Source of the DNA: Phlyctochytrium arcticum | Lineage: Eukaryota > Chytridiomycota > Chytridiomycetes > Chytridiales > Chytridiaceae | Reading direction: 5' to 3' | Length of the DNA stretch: 64,000 nucleotides | NCBI GenBank assembly: GCA_025602905.1 | Contig: JAHLKI010000011.1 | Coordinates: forward strand, 620,001 to 684,000 | Part shown: positions 10,627-22,404 of the stretch, piece by piece | Layout of the letters: each line of letters begins with the position of its first letter | Numbering within the stretch: position 1 is the stretch's first letter | Position numbers and translations under genes: made by a program | The notes under the pieces: generated by a model | What the model saw: only the letters and a program-made list of their open reading frames with translations | Told to the model about the DNA's origin: nothing | Database searches by the model: none

Positions 10627-13600
10627 CTACTGAATGTTGCGAAGTCCGGTAGCTGGTGCGCCGAGTTGAGAGATCTCGCAGATTGGGCACAAACGGCCAC
10701 TAAACTCAGGCTTGACAGAGGCGCGACAATACGGGCATTGAGACGACGGGCTGTTGCGGTAGATGGGCGCGTGAGAAACGGCACATGTAACAAAGGGGTT
10801 GTACTGGTCGTAATCGATGGGAACTGCATCCGATAGGTTGCTGATTTGGCTGCAGTGTGCCTGAACGCTGCGGGCCTGTAACGCAAAAGTGGCGTTAGCT
10901 TGACCATCGTCAGTCTATACCAAATGCATTCTTGCTTACCCTCTGCACCAGCACCGGTGGTGGGTTGCCGTCAATGAGACGCTGTGCAAAGATGAGCGCT
11001 AATGCCAAATTCTTTGATCGGAAACTCGTTGACATTGCCGAAGCCAAAGTTAGCTGCAAATGTGCGGCTTGCAATTGGCAATTTGTGAAATAGGCCGCGA
11101 GTTCATTAATGCGCTTCACATCGGTTTCGGGGTTCAAAGTACGCCGAAGAAGTTCCATCTGGAAACCCAAAATATATTCGCGACAAGTGTCAACCAATTG
11201 TTGCACCTACGAAATGTGTCAATACAGGCCTTCTCCTGCGCAAGAAACTCAATTTTACCTCTGCGGCTTCTTCCTGCCGCTCCAAAACAGTAAAGGGAAT
11301 TTGTTGGATGATAGCTTTAAAGGCATTCAAAGCGTCCGAAAATCTGGAATGGGTCAGTTTTTTGTGAGGAGATTCGTGTCATGTCCGTTAAAAAGTACCT
11401 TCCCGTGGTGGTAGCACCATAAGCCTCCTGCAATTTCGCCAAGTATTTCTCCAAAGTATATGGTATATGGGGGAGATTGTTGCTGCTCTTGCGGGTCAGT
11501 GGCAAGCTGAGTGGCGGCAACGATGCATTTGCTGGCATATATGTGCGGGAGGACTGATAAATATTCATAAACAGGGGCTTCAAGGCAGTGAAGTTCACAG
11601 CGCCGATTTGGCGATTGAGAAGCTGCAAAGTTGTCAGTTATTAATAACCATTGAGAAAGCTTCTGCTCTAGTTTACCTGCATTGCCGTTTCAAACGAGCC
11701 AGCAGCAACGTGATCTGCTGCCAGCGCAGAGGAGCGCGCCCATTGATCACTGAAGCTAGTTCCAGCATTTGGCGGTACAAACCCTTCTCCACCAGATGGA
11801 GCGGATGTCGATGCTGTCGGCATGGCCGGGATATCCAGATCGCCCGCAAAGTCCCAGCCTTCGCCCTCTCCCGCAGATATATCCGCTGCTGCCACAGGAC
11901 CGGCATGTAAGGATGGTTTCAGTGTGTTGGCGTCTGCATCTTCTTGATCAGCCCAACCGCCAACTTCCTTCATGACCTGTTCTTCCATTGTAGATGCCTG
12001 TGCAGTTGTACCAACGACAAGGCCTTCCTCAAAGAAACTACGCGATGCCGGCAGTTGTGGCCAATTTTCCTCATGTTGAGGTGTTATTGGTTCAGGTGCT
12101 TTCAAGGTTTGGCCTACAGGAACATCCGGAGCTGTCTCACGTCCGGCGGCCGCAAGAATGGCAGCGGCTTCCTCCTCCAAGCCATTTGTTTTCGCAGTAA
12201 GATATGCCAGAGGTACTTAACGCAGACTTAAGAGCTTGCTATCGAGAATTCCGCGGAAAATGCACTTACATTGTCCAACCTCCTTGAATACAGACAGTTG
12301 CTCTTCAACGTCACCCAAAAACACAGCGTTATGGTAGCGGGACATGGTGTCATTCCTTTTTTTGGCGATCAGAAGCATCTTCTTCATATATTCTGTGTTG
12401 CCGGTAATGAGGTACAACATCGACAATCGATCGAAGCTCTTGAGTCTCTGATAGGCCACTGCCAATTTCTGCAAAATGCAAAACAAATTTAGCAAAATGC
12501 TGGTGTGGTACAGACGTGATGCGCGCCTACCAAGTGGTTGCCCTGCTTCAGTGCTTCTGCCGCAAACTGTTGCCAGCACTCCGGGCGATTCAATGCCTCG
12601 GCAGTCTCCAAAGCTACAGGAAGATTTCCGCATTCAATAGCCAGATCGAAACGGGTTTTGTTATCCTTGACGAAATGTAAGGCGATCTACAACAACTCCG
12701 TTAGCGAAATTTACAACGGTGCTCCTGTAGATCAATTACCTCTGGGTATCCCTTCTTTTGCAAATAAGCGATGATCGACTGTCCAACGAGGTTTGAGGTG
12801 CGGATGAGATGCAAAACCTCTGGATAGTTTTTGCGACCCAGTGCCAGTTTGAACCGATATTCAGTTGGATCAATAGCGATAGCACGGACTTTGCCGTCCC
12901 GGTCAATACAAATTATGTTTTTGCCCTTTACTTTGGTCAAATACACGGGCTGTTCGACGGTCCGGATGATGCCGTTGTCGCTATCGAGAGAAAATGAATA
13001 TAGCGAATCAGAGGGTAAGAAAGAGGTTAAAAAGTTACCCCTGAGGAAGCGCATATTTGATGTGGTTAAGTGTGGAGTAGAGGAAAACGCCAATCTCATC
13101 CCAGGCACCGCTTTTGACCTTGATTGTTTCATGAACGAGGCACAGCTGCTCCAAATTCTTGTTGGCAATGACAACGGCTATGTAATAGGTAAGTAAGCGT
13201 TATTGCTCTTTTCTTAATGAACTCACTGTGTTTGCTAAGAAGTGCGACCATTGACATGTCGGGTGACCATACGATGTAGCGGACGCCATTCACGGTGAGC
13301 TCGCTTGTTGCCTGTCGCAACTCGGTGTCATACAAAACAACAGACGTGGGGGTGATAAGGAGAATGTTTTTCGCTCCGGCGTAGTGAATTTCATTCACGG
13401 CCATTCCAGGGCGGAATGCCTTGACAGCTTCGTCATTCAGATCTTTGATGAAAATTTGCTGTAAAGTCCATGAGTAAATGAGATGCTGTCTGCGTCTTTA
13501 AGTAGATACTACCTGTGAAGCCTTATCCAAAACTGCAAATCGATTGCGAGCGACAAACACCGCTGAGGCAAATTGTCCACGTTTAGCCTCAGCAGCTTCG

Positions 13601-15179
13601 CCATTGGACTGACCGCGGGGAAGTTTATATAATTCATAGGTTCCGCTCTCGTGTGTCTACAAATCAAAATTAGCAAATGAGTGTGCGTGGAGGATATAGA
13701 GGGTAAGCAACTCACGGAGGTAACTAGCACGCAATGCTCCGCAGGATTGTAAGAAAGGGTTCTGGGTGGAGGAGATTGTAAATTGGGTCCACGCCGAATG
13801 GTAATAACTGGGACATCGTTTCCGGTTACAAAATCATAGGATCGGAGAAATTTGTCTTTAATGTAGTAGAGGGTGTTTTGGTGAACAGCGTGGGCAGGAC
13901 GCTCGCGCTCCAACTTGAATACGATGAGTCCGCTATCGTGACCTACCCAACGTCAGGAATGGACCAATCGTTTTTGAAGGAGAAATATAAATACCAGCAG
14001 CAAAAAGGTTCAGCTCGGGATGTGCAGTAAGGATCCAGAAACGGTCGTGCTCCCTACGGAAGGTCTGCAATGCCGTACGTTTCGTCATATCCCATATCCG
14101 AATGGTCTTATCCTCGGAATCACTGATGATCAAATCCTGACGAGGATGGAATAAAACGGAGGAAACATTGCTGTAGTGACCACGGCATGTGTCGACCTCC
14201 CAAGCCTTGGTTTCTGTAAACAGTGTAAGTGTGAATTCGAGATATTCAGGATGCCAAAACTGTCGTACCATTCATTCTCCACAGCTTGATTGTCCGATCG
14301 TCAGAGCTGGAAATGATCAAAGGGAGATTTGGGTGGAATGTGGCCCAATTAACTCCGCGATCGTGTCCCTCAAGTACATATTTAACCATGGCGTCCGTGT
14401 TGCCGAACAGATCTGCTTGGCCAGCGGGACCCATTCTGTGCTCATACTCCATTTGAGAGCTACCCGGAGCATTGGCGTGCTTTTTGCGCAACCCTGATCA
14501 TGCAAGATCGTTAGTCAAGCCACTTGTTCTGCATGCGTGTATGCGTTCGTACCAGAAATATCCCAAACTCTCAATGTCTGGTCCAGAGAGGCTGAGACGA
14601 CGAGATCATCCTTGGGATGGAATTGCGCGCACATCACGTAATGATTGTGGCCCGTCAAAATAGAAATACAGTTTCGTGACTGCCAATTCCAGATACGAAC
14701 AGTTTGATCATCCGAAGCACTCAGCAGCCAGGGACTTTCGTGATGGAAGTAGACTGTTCGAATGTAATCGATGTGACCATTTAATGTGAACAAGCATCGT
14801 CTTGTCTTCCAGTTCCACACTTTGATCTTGTAATCGTCGCCTCCTGACACAAACAACGGCTGCGTAGGATGAAACGCAATACCACGAACAGGACCTGGGT
14901 TAAAGATTCTAGGGTTTAGATCCTGAGAAAACGGAAGCTTTCGAGCACACCAACCTTCATGCTCGTCGAAGCGATCGATCAGCGTTCCCATTTTGTAGTC
15001 CCATAACTGAATAGAACCGGTATGCAACGATGCGAGAATCCATGGTCGCTTTGCGTGAAACGCCAATCCCTTCACCCGGTTTGACTAAAGATAAGGACAG
15101 AAGGATTAGGAATCTATCCTCAAAAAGGATCTTTCGCCGCAGATGCTGTACTTGCCTTGGTCTCGAACTTTGAGAGCAT
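10627..15179 (-). CDS. COP1: Coatomer subunit alpha (alpha-COP, COPI coat)
   Basis: Large scaffold subunit of the COPI coat for Golgi-to-ER retrograde transport. The start MLSKFETK is followed by [15 protein letters not shown], as in alpha-COP everywhere. The N-terminal beta-propeller contains repeated WD units ([80 protein letters not shown]). A second propeller/WD-associated region, a solenoid ([20 protein letters not shown]) and the C-terminal epsilon-COP-binding domain ending [20 protein letters not shown] follow. The stop is at 10627-10629. More than ten introns. The first intron (15085-15155) begins GC instead of GT and joins ACC AAG to TCA AAC in phase. Full-length gene; very secure. 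Confidence 0.96.
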
Positions 15180-15647
15180 ATTTGCCGCTTGCCTCACGCG
15201 TGTTTCCGTTGGTTGAACGACTGATCTAAAAGGCGCGGGGGACCAAAACAGCTACCTCTACGCTATAAAGGATACAGGGCGGTCAGGGACCGTCAATAAG
15301 CGCGCAGGATAAAGTCGCTTGCAATCGTGCCACGATTGAATGTGCGTCCTGTCGAGATTGCCACCTTCAACCTGGCCGCCAGCGGCTGGAGTGCACTGCA
15401 CTCGATTGTGATCGAACCGCGGACCAATTGCGCAGCGGCGACATCTTCGGGTTTTTCTCGGGTTTCTCCCGCATCGGCGGCGAACTATAGCAATCATAAC
15501 AGATGAATTATAGTTGACGAAGTATTACGTGCAATTTAATTGTTCAGCAGGAACACAAATTACAAGAAAATCGTTCCAATATATGAAGCAGGTAAAAACT
15601 ACAGATTTGATACCAGAATCTAATGGGAAGACCAGTGACATAAGGGA
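15180..15647. other. COPA upstream region, no gene seen
   Basis: 468 bp between the COPA start and the 3' end of the next minus-strand gene. It should hold the COPA promoter and 5' UTR. A 79-codon minus-strand frame at 15258-15497 has Arg/Cys-rich, low-information sequence and no support. Confidence 0.5.
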
Positions 15648-16247
15648 TTATTCCGGAACCTGTCGCTCATCCCCTTCCAAAGAGACGATGCTAAACGACC
15701 GGACTTGCATACTGGGACTCTTCGTCAGTGATTGGATCTTGTTGACTTCGTCATAGGATTCGGCCATGCGCAAACTCTCAACTCTGGCAAAGTGGCCCAC
15801 ACGATCCAGAGGTCGAACTGCTTTAAGTAGGCGGGACTGAGTCAGTGCATTATATATTAAAACAAACAAGATCAAATAACCTGATGTTACGCGTGTTTGT
15901 TGGTCGCTTTCAGTGGCAGCCGCGAACAAGTTTTCTACATCGCGTTCGCTGATTGAACTTCTCCGTTGGTTTATACTGGTAGCGGAAAGCAAGTGCCTGG
16001 AACGCCTGTCAGACTAGATTATAGCTGCTAAATTTCTAATTTGTTGATCTCACCTGGGCTTTGGAATCTTGGTACGAGCTGGGATTGGCTTCCTAGTCTG
16101 ATCTTGGCTGATTTTTAACAACACTCGCTCTGATTCCACAAGTTTCGAGACTTCCTTGTCCGGCTCGGAAGATGACTGCGAGAAAAAATCGTCGCTAAGA
16201 TCAGAGTCTCCGCAATCAGGAACTTTGAATTGGTCCTCCTCGATCAT
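15648..16247 (-). CDS. Hypothetical protein, three exons
   Basis: Not recognised. Exon 1 (ATG at 16247) encodes an acidic then basic stretch: MIEEDQFKVPDCGDSDLSDD, FFSQSSSEPDKEV, then RKPIPARTKIPKP. It splices (GTGAG donor, CAG acceptor, both in phase) to RRSRHLLSATSINQRRSSIS and ERDVENLFAAATESDQ. A second intron with acceptor TAAAGCAG leads to RPLDRVGHFARVESLRMAES and a Ser-rich end. The predicted product is about 165-170 aa, hydrophilic, with no membrane segment. It is divergent from pICln with 175 bp between the start codons, suggesting a shared promoter. The phase-consistent splicing supports a real gene; no function is claimed. Confidence 0.65.
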
Positions 16248-16422
16248 TGTCGGTGTGTAGCGTTTGAACGTGGGAAAATCAACAAACCCGAATTCATGGC
16301 AAATTCAAGTCACATGACCAGCCAAATTCTGGAATCTGGAACTGTGGAACATCATCCAATTCGATTTCAGGACCTGCATCTTTTCCAACGGAAATCCCAT
16401 AAGTCAGACTACTCCTATCAAA

Positions 16423-17284
16423 ATGCCAATTCACATATCGTCTCAACTTCCGGACCTTCTCCTCGCTGAAGCCTCTTGGGCACCAAATGGTGATTCACAC
16501 CCTGGAGACGGTGATCAGTTGCCCAAAGTCCGCCACCTCGAAAAGAACGTCACACTGCTATTTGACCCCCCACTGTCTAACAATGTTGTGCCGGGCAAGG
16601 GTGACCTTTATGTCGCAGAAAGGTGAGTTCTTGCAGCAACTAACAAGTAAGGGCATGACTAACAAACATCACAAAAGTCAACTAATTTGGCACAATCCAG
16701 CAACTGCATTATCAATCGCAATTGACTATAGATCCATCGGTATTCATGCAATTTCAAGAGGCAACAACACGGTGGGAGGACCCGGTGTTTACGGGCAGCT
16801 GGATGAGGTCGTGGTACGGGAGCGACGGGTGGAAGCCATAAATCCGAATGGCGAATTGGACGATTCCGATGTTGAATCAACAGAGGAAATTCGAGAGTTT
16901 TGGCTGGTTCCAGATGCCAGCTCATCGTGTACGTGAAATTTTTGAACGCCCACGTGAAATTCCATATCAAGAGTATTAACCAAGGCCTTATTCCTTCTAT
17001 TAGTGGATGCCGTCTTCCAGGCCTTGTCTGACTGTGCATCACTGCACCCTGATCCAGACGCAGAAGAAGACGAATACGACATGAATGAATGCTTCTACAC
17101 AGCCGACAACCCTCCACCAGAACTGAATGCAAACCAAACGGTATGTTAATCGTCTTGGTGGCCAACTGCGTTTATTTATACTTTTTGTCAGGCCGCGCTG
17201 GAAAGTTTGGAATCAAAATTTACAGGGGAGATTCCTGAATCCAAGGAACAGTTTGCCGATGCAAACGAAGACGTTCTTCATTGA
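16423..17284 (+). CDS. CLNS1A: Methylosome subunit pICln (chloride conductance regulator-like)
   Basis: pICln chaperones Sm proteins onto the PRMT5 methylosome before SMN-dependent snRNP assembly. The ATG at 16423 is followed by a PH-like fold: GKGDLYVAER spliced to SQLIWHN, then ALSIAIDYRSIGIHAISRGN, VYGQLDEVVV, a loop, and EEIREFWLVPD. The acidic C-terminal part has FQALSDCASLHPDPDAEEDE, YDMNECFYTAD, and ends FADANEDVLH. At least three introns. Family features (YxAES-type strand, SIxLHAxSRD-type strand, acidic tail) are present, so confidence is high. The window also encodes Gemin2, another snRNP-assembly factor. Confidence 0.9.
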
Positions 17285-17373
17285 CAGCAAAGTCCTCCTC
17301 CAAGCATCTGATATAACCGTGTTCCAAATCCATCACATCCATCCATTCTGTACATGACTGCTACGATTCAGTA

Positions 17374-18311
17374 TTACACTTTCAAGATAAAGTCTTCGGG
17401 CCTATGTGCCGAAAAAATTGCATTCGGGGGCGCCTGGACCCCCACCCAGCGGAGAAAGTTCACAATGGGATATTCGAGCCGACGAAACTAGTACGAGTTA
17501 GAGATTCGACAGTTAGTGTTTAACAGTAGATGGCATACCAGAGCAGCAGCCTTGTTGTCGTTCTGCTTCGTAATGATTTTTGTCACATGTATCGTAAACA
17601 TGCCCGACATATTCCCGTAAACGACATCTGTCAGAATCCGATCGCCGACGACTCCTATTGATGAAGGTGATACTTTAAAATGATCAATTGCATCTTGGCC
17701 TCCAGCCGGTTTCTAGTCTGTAAGTCAAAAACAAGTCCAAGTTCGTGACCTTTTTGCATTGAAGTCCAAACCTTCTCTCGGTGCCTCAAAACTGGTACGC
17801 CTGTATAAAAGCTCAGATTTCAAGTCCGACACAAAGCTGAGCATCTGCCATCTACCTAATGCCTCTTCCACTAGTTTTGCCTACTCACGCAGTCATTTTA
17901 GCGCTTAGATGCAAACGCTGCACAGATGTCCTGCAAAAAGTACCTTTGCATAACCAGGGTCATCCTCAGTCCCCGCTGAATTGGAGACTACTACTAGATT
18001 TTCCTTTCCCATGGACTTTTTGCACTTGCTCCAGCTTTTTTCAAGCGATGAATGTACATGATCCACGTAGGGTGCAGTCAATGTGTTGTCCTTATCAAAA
18101 ACCAACGCTCGAATTCCTGCATTTCGCAGGGCATAGAAGTTTATGTGCGATACATCTAGCAAGTACGGGTTTGTCCACTGATTTGATGAAGAGAGCCGAG
18201 CTTGGGGAAACGCAAAATACCCGGGACAGTCAAATGTGGGATCAGTAAGGACGGACGCAGCAGAAGAGTGCCGAGAGAAGACACTCCCGCCCAATTGAAG
18301 CTTTGAACCAT
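17374..18311 (-). CDS. GEP4: Mitochondrial phosphatidylglycerophosphatase Gep4 (HAD family)
   Basis: Dephosphorylates phosphatidylglycerol phosphate in the cardiolipin pathway at the mitochondrial inner membrane. The ATG at 18311 gives MVQSFNWAGVSSLGTLLLRP, the conserved Gep4 N-terminus. An intron splits the Asp of TVPDVSHINFYALRNAGIRA. The HAD motif I is LVFDKDNTLTAPY; motif II is VVSNSAGTEDDPG. Then come TGVPVLRHREK, and the motif III/IV region SIGVVGDRILTDVVYGN, HVTKII, and the C-terminal end EDFILKV. Four introns. An upstream in-frame ATG at 18389 exists, but family alignment favours 18311. Its start codon is 204 bp from that of the divergent Ski8 gene. Confidence 0.9.
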
Positions 18312-18515
18312 TTGTGTGGTATGTGAGCCTGCTAGGAGAAGATCGTTGACATCGTTTTGGGAAATGGGAACTGACAGTCGGAATGACAAAATGACAGTTT
18401 ATTATGACACCCTGTCTGTAATGTACAGCATAGCCACATCCTTTAAGGTCCGCAGATCCAGCGACTGTTGACCGTGGTTTCGGATGAGACTTTCGACCTC
18501 AACAAACTGTGAACT

Positions 18516-19982
18516 ATGGTAAGTTTCACAGCAAGACAGTCTTCTTGACCGTCCTCTGATAGTTCATTTCCAGTATACGCAACTCAAGCACATAAGAAAT
18601 GGTACGTCGCCTACATAGGTACTTTGAAATGTGAATCTTGTGTTGATGGCGATTTATGGTGAAATTAGCCCACGACGACGGGATCTGGTCGGTTGCCTGG
18701 AGCAAACGCGGCAATAAGATAGTCACAGGATCAATTGATGATACAGTCAAAGTCTGGTATGCTTCGACAGTGCGGCGGTCATTACTTTGCAACTGGCGAC
18801 TCATCAATGTCAATGATAGGGCTGGAGACTCTTTGAATTTATTGCATACGTTTGAAGGACACCAACTCGGCGTAATATCCGTCGATACGTCACCAGATGG
18901 AAACAGTATGCTTATAGATTCATGAGTTACGGTTGATTGGGGTGTCTAATACTATGGGAACAGCTGCCGCGTCAACATCATTGGATAGCCAGATTCGGTT
19001 TTGGGATCTGCAACATATGACGAAACTGGAAGACAAGACGATTGAATCTGGACCTGGTTAGGAGAGATTGATTGAAGCAACCATACTGAACCCTTTAATT
19101 GACCCAAATGCTAATAGTTGAAGCATGGACCGCCACGTACTCTCCCGATGGCCGACATGTCGCCACTGGCTCTCACAACGGCAACATCAATATATGGTCA
19201 CTTGAGGAACGAGTCAAGGAACGATCCCTCAGTACTCGCGGAAAGTTCATTATGTCTGTTGCTTACAGTCCCAACGGACTGTACCTGGCTTGCGGTCTGG
19301 AAGAAGGGGCGGTGCATGTATTCGACGTCCCTACTGGGCGACTATTGCACAGTTTGCCAGGTACGCTTCAGCGCTACTCTTCGTTATAAGGTCCCCGTCC
19401 TCTGACCAACGACCATCCTTCTTTCCATTGTCTTGTGTAGGACACTCACTACCCGTCCGATGTCTCACATTCTCCCCCGACTCCACCCTCCTGCTCACCG
19501 GTTCTGATGACAAGCGCATCAACATTTACGACGTGTAAGCTTCAAAATTACACTACGAAAACTCTTTTTCGGCGCTTCCTAACCCCAATATCACGTCTTG
19601 CAGCCATCATGCCAATTGCTTGTCCACCCTGTCGGGCCACCAATCCTGGGTCTTATCTCTCTCTTTCAGCCCCGATACCGCACATTTCGCATCAGGGTAA
19701 GTTGCCATATTACAGGGTTTGCATCATGTACGTTTTGTTCACTCTTTTATCCATACACAGATCGAGCGATAAGCGTGCCAAAATATGGAACATTAATTCA
19801 CGACAGTGCGTTCACACATTTGACGACCATGACGATCAGGTTTGTACCCGTTGATTTTTGTCGCACTCACAGATTTTTCACACTTCTTTTTTAAGGTTTG
19901 GGGCGTAGCGTACAATGAAGACGGGACTCGGCTTGCCACAGTTTCGGATGATCGATCGTTATCAGTATACCAAACTGGCTAA
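18516..19982 (+). CDS. SKI8: Ski8/WDR61 WD40 protein
   Basis: WD40 scaffold of the cytoplasmic Ski complex (3'-5' mRNA decay) and, in many eukaryotes, of the nuclear Paf1 complex. The start ATG (18516-18518) is its own 3-nt exon. A 55-nt intron leads to a 28-nt exon (18574-18601) and another intron leads to [20 protein letters not shown], the family hallmark. Seven blades follow: [106 protein letters not shown], ending LSVYQTG. Around ten short introns. Phases join cleanly through the first two introns, which supports the unusual start. Confidence 0.9.
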
Positions 19983-20364
19983 ATTTTTGAAATATATCTC
20001 TTGGACTGCATATTTAGTTTGCTACACTGCATGGCTGATCCCCATCAGGCTGTTTCAGTCCCTCCACTTGCGTCGAAGCCTTTTAGGCAAACATCGTCTA
20101 ATCGACGCGTTAGGACGCCGTCAATGTGAACTTCAATGCTGTAATGCAACCAGATGTTTTGTTGGTGCAATGCAAAGGCTGTTGAATCTGCGAACACTCT
20201 AGCAAACACAACGAAAAGCAATAGCGGTAGTAAAGAAAACACGAGTACAGCAATGCCATTATTAGGACGTTGCGTCAGGAAAATATACAGCCAGAGCTCC
20301 AAAAACTGGTACAACTTATAGAGTTTTTAACTTTTATGAGTCAAGAGTCGATTTTCTGTTTTGC
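19983..20364. other. Convergent intergenic region
   Basis: 382 bp between the 3' ends of SKI8 and the forkhead gene. Presumed to contain both transcript ends. No supported gene. Confidence 0.5.
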
Positions 20365-21885
20365 TTAAAACACATCCTCATTGTCATATTCGTATAGCGA
20401 TACACGCGGGCCCTTGAGACGCTGCGAGCGTCGACGCGAGCCGTCGCTGTTGAACTCATCATCGAGATCATCATGGTGAGGAGCTTTTCCTAATGTATGG
20501 CTCATTGTTTGAGGCATGTTTTTGTAGGATGATCCAGCATGAGGGCTTGAAAGGTGGTTTCGAGGTCCGTCGTCAGCGGGGGAAATGGGGCTATATATGA
20601 CCTGATTGCTATTGGGCGCAACGGTGGCTTGCCCGCGACCAAATCTTCGCTGGGTTAGCATTTCCTCGAGTTCGTTACGAGGGACCTCTGCGCGATGGGA
20701 CAAACCATTTAGGATATACAAACAAGCAACTCGGTATGTGATATGTTTACCTTTGTCCAGAGCCCACCAGCCACCCTTTCCGGGTTCATTTCGCTTGAGC
20801 TTAATAAACCACCGTCCCAGGGACAAATTGTGTCGTACTGAATTTTGCCAACCCGTTTGCTCGAGTTTGTACCAGGGATAAGTTTGGGAGATCCAGTTGT
20901 AGATTCCATTAAGGGTAATTTTCCCTTCCTCCGCTTGGTATATAGCTTGAGTGATCAAGGCAATGTAGGAGTAGGGAGGACGGACATCTTTAAACTTTGT
21001 TGTGGGCGGCCACGAGGGAAGCAAGGAGCTGTCCCCAACCAGATGCTGCTCTGGTTTTGAGAATGAGGAAAAGCTAGGTCGGGAGGACGAGAGTTCGTAG
21101 CGTGGTTTTTTATTTGGCGTAGAGGAGGAACGGTCATTGGACCGTTTTGTCTTTGAGTCGTGCATTTTCTTGTGGTTGTCAATGGGTGGATCTGGCCCAC
21201 CCGTCATAAAGTAGGCTTCAATGTCACTGACTCGGAGTTGTGTGCTATACGAAATCAACATTAATCACAAGCTTATGACAGCGATAAAAGTTTCGTTCTT
21301 GGCCAACGTACCCATTTTCGAGAGGTGTAGGGCCCATGCCGCGATTGATGTGTTCGCCGTTGACCCAGACACCGTTCTTGCCAAAGACGGCGAGTTCAAA
21401 CTTTTGGGTGGAATGATTGAATTGAATCATGGCATGTAGACGGGAAATGGAATTAGAGGTTCCCAAATCCACGTCGACTTGATCCGCGGAGGAGCCACGT
21501 CGGCCTAACGTGACTTGCAATTTCTTGATGTGGTATACGAAATCTGGTCCCTAAACAAATGCCGGCGGAGATTTGATTGAGCCAATGCGTCACAGCACGA
21601 GACACGCTGATGCACGATACTCACCTCCAGTTTGGCCAATGCTACGGTAGGGATCAACTCTGGAGGAATTTCTGCAGATAGAGCATCGAGAGGAGCCACG
21701 GGTGGCTCTGCAGCTACTGTGAGATCTTGGTTGGGAGCGGAATCAGGACCTGACAGAGGAAAGTGTGGCAGGAAAGCGAAAGGGGAAGGACCCATACGTT
21801 CACGTAGTGCACTATCCGAGTCGGCAGCGGGTTCGCGCTTCTCCATACCAGACCCCGGCGACGTTGGCGCTTCTGCGGTTGCCAT
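20365..21885 (-). CDS. FHA plus forkhead transcription factor (FOXK/Fkh1-2 type)
   Basis: Nuclear transcription factor with a phospho-threonine-binding FHA domain followed by a winged helix, the arrangement of yeast Fkh1/Fkh2 and animal FOXK. The ATG at 21885 starts a Pro/Ala-rich leader. The FHA (about residues 95-200) has [32 protein letters not shown] and TPLENG. A basic linker ([20 protein letters not shown]) could be a nuclear-localisation signal. The forkhead has [30 protein letters not shown] and recognition helix [20 protein letters not shown] further intron follows DK, then a C-terminal region ending [10 protein letters not shown]. Three introns. Family secure; which fungal Fkh ortholog is not resolved. 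Confidence 0.92.
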
Positions 21886-22404
21886 TTTCTCTGGTTGTTT
21901 TGCCCAGACGGGTCCAGTAAATGTCGCGAGGTGCGTTCAGATAAAGCAAGCAGAACTCGTCGTCGTCGTCAACAGCGGTGGGCAAACGCTGGCGTTGATA
22001 CACACACACCCAAGCAAGCGTTGGAGACTGCGGAAAACACTGGCAGCGGTTTCGTGTTGAAGCGCGAACACGTTTGTTTATTGTTTACGTTACGAGATAT
22101 GGCCGCGTTCTTGAACCACCCGCCGACAGAAATGGTTGAATATACGCAGTACGGTAAACAAGTTGTTGGACAGGGAGCTTTGAGCGAACGCGCGCAGCAA
22201 CAGTGCGGAGAAGGGGGACGTGGTCGTTGCGCAGGGGGAATTTGACCAGGCCGCTCTCAGAAGAGCCCGGGCCAGGTGATAACGCGCTTAGCATCGGCTA
22301 TTGCCTTTTACTGGTCTTGACATCCTCATCATCAATCAACTTTTGGCCAGTGACAAAGTCCGCGAATCTAGCAGCACATCCAGCAATCGTATCTAGCACA
22401 GAAC
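21886..22404. promoter_or_regulatory. Divergent promoter region, forkhead gene / DCAF7
   Basis: 519 bp between two start codons facing away from each other. No coding potential beyond short overlapping frames. It must contain both promoters; no specific binding motif is claimed. Confidence 0.5.

Noticed and set aside
10557..10907. 116-codon minus-strand frame at the COPA 3' end
   Set aside because: It is the wrong frame of the COPA last exon; the correct frame gives the conserved end [20 protein letters not shown].
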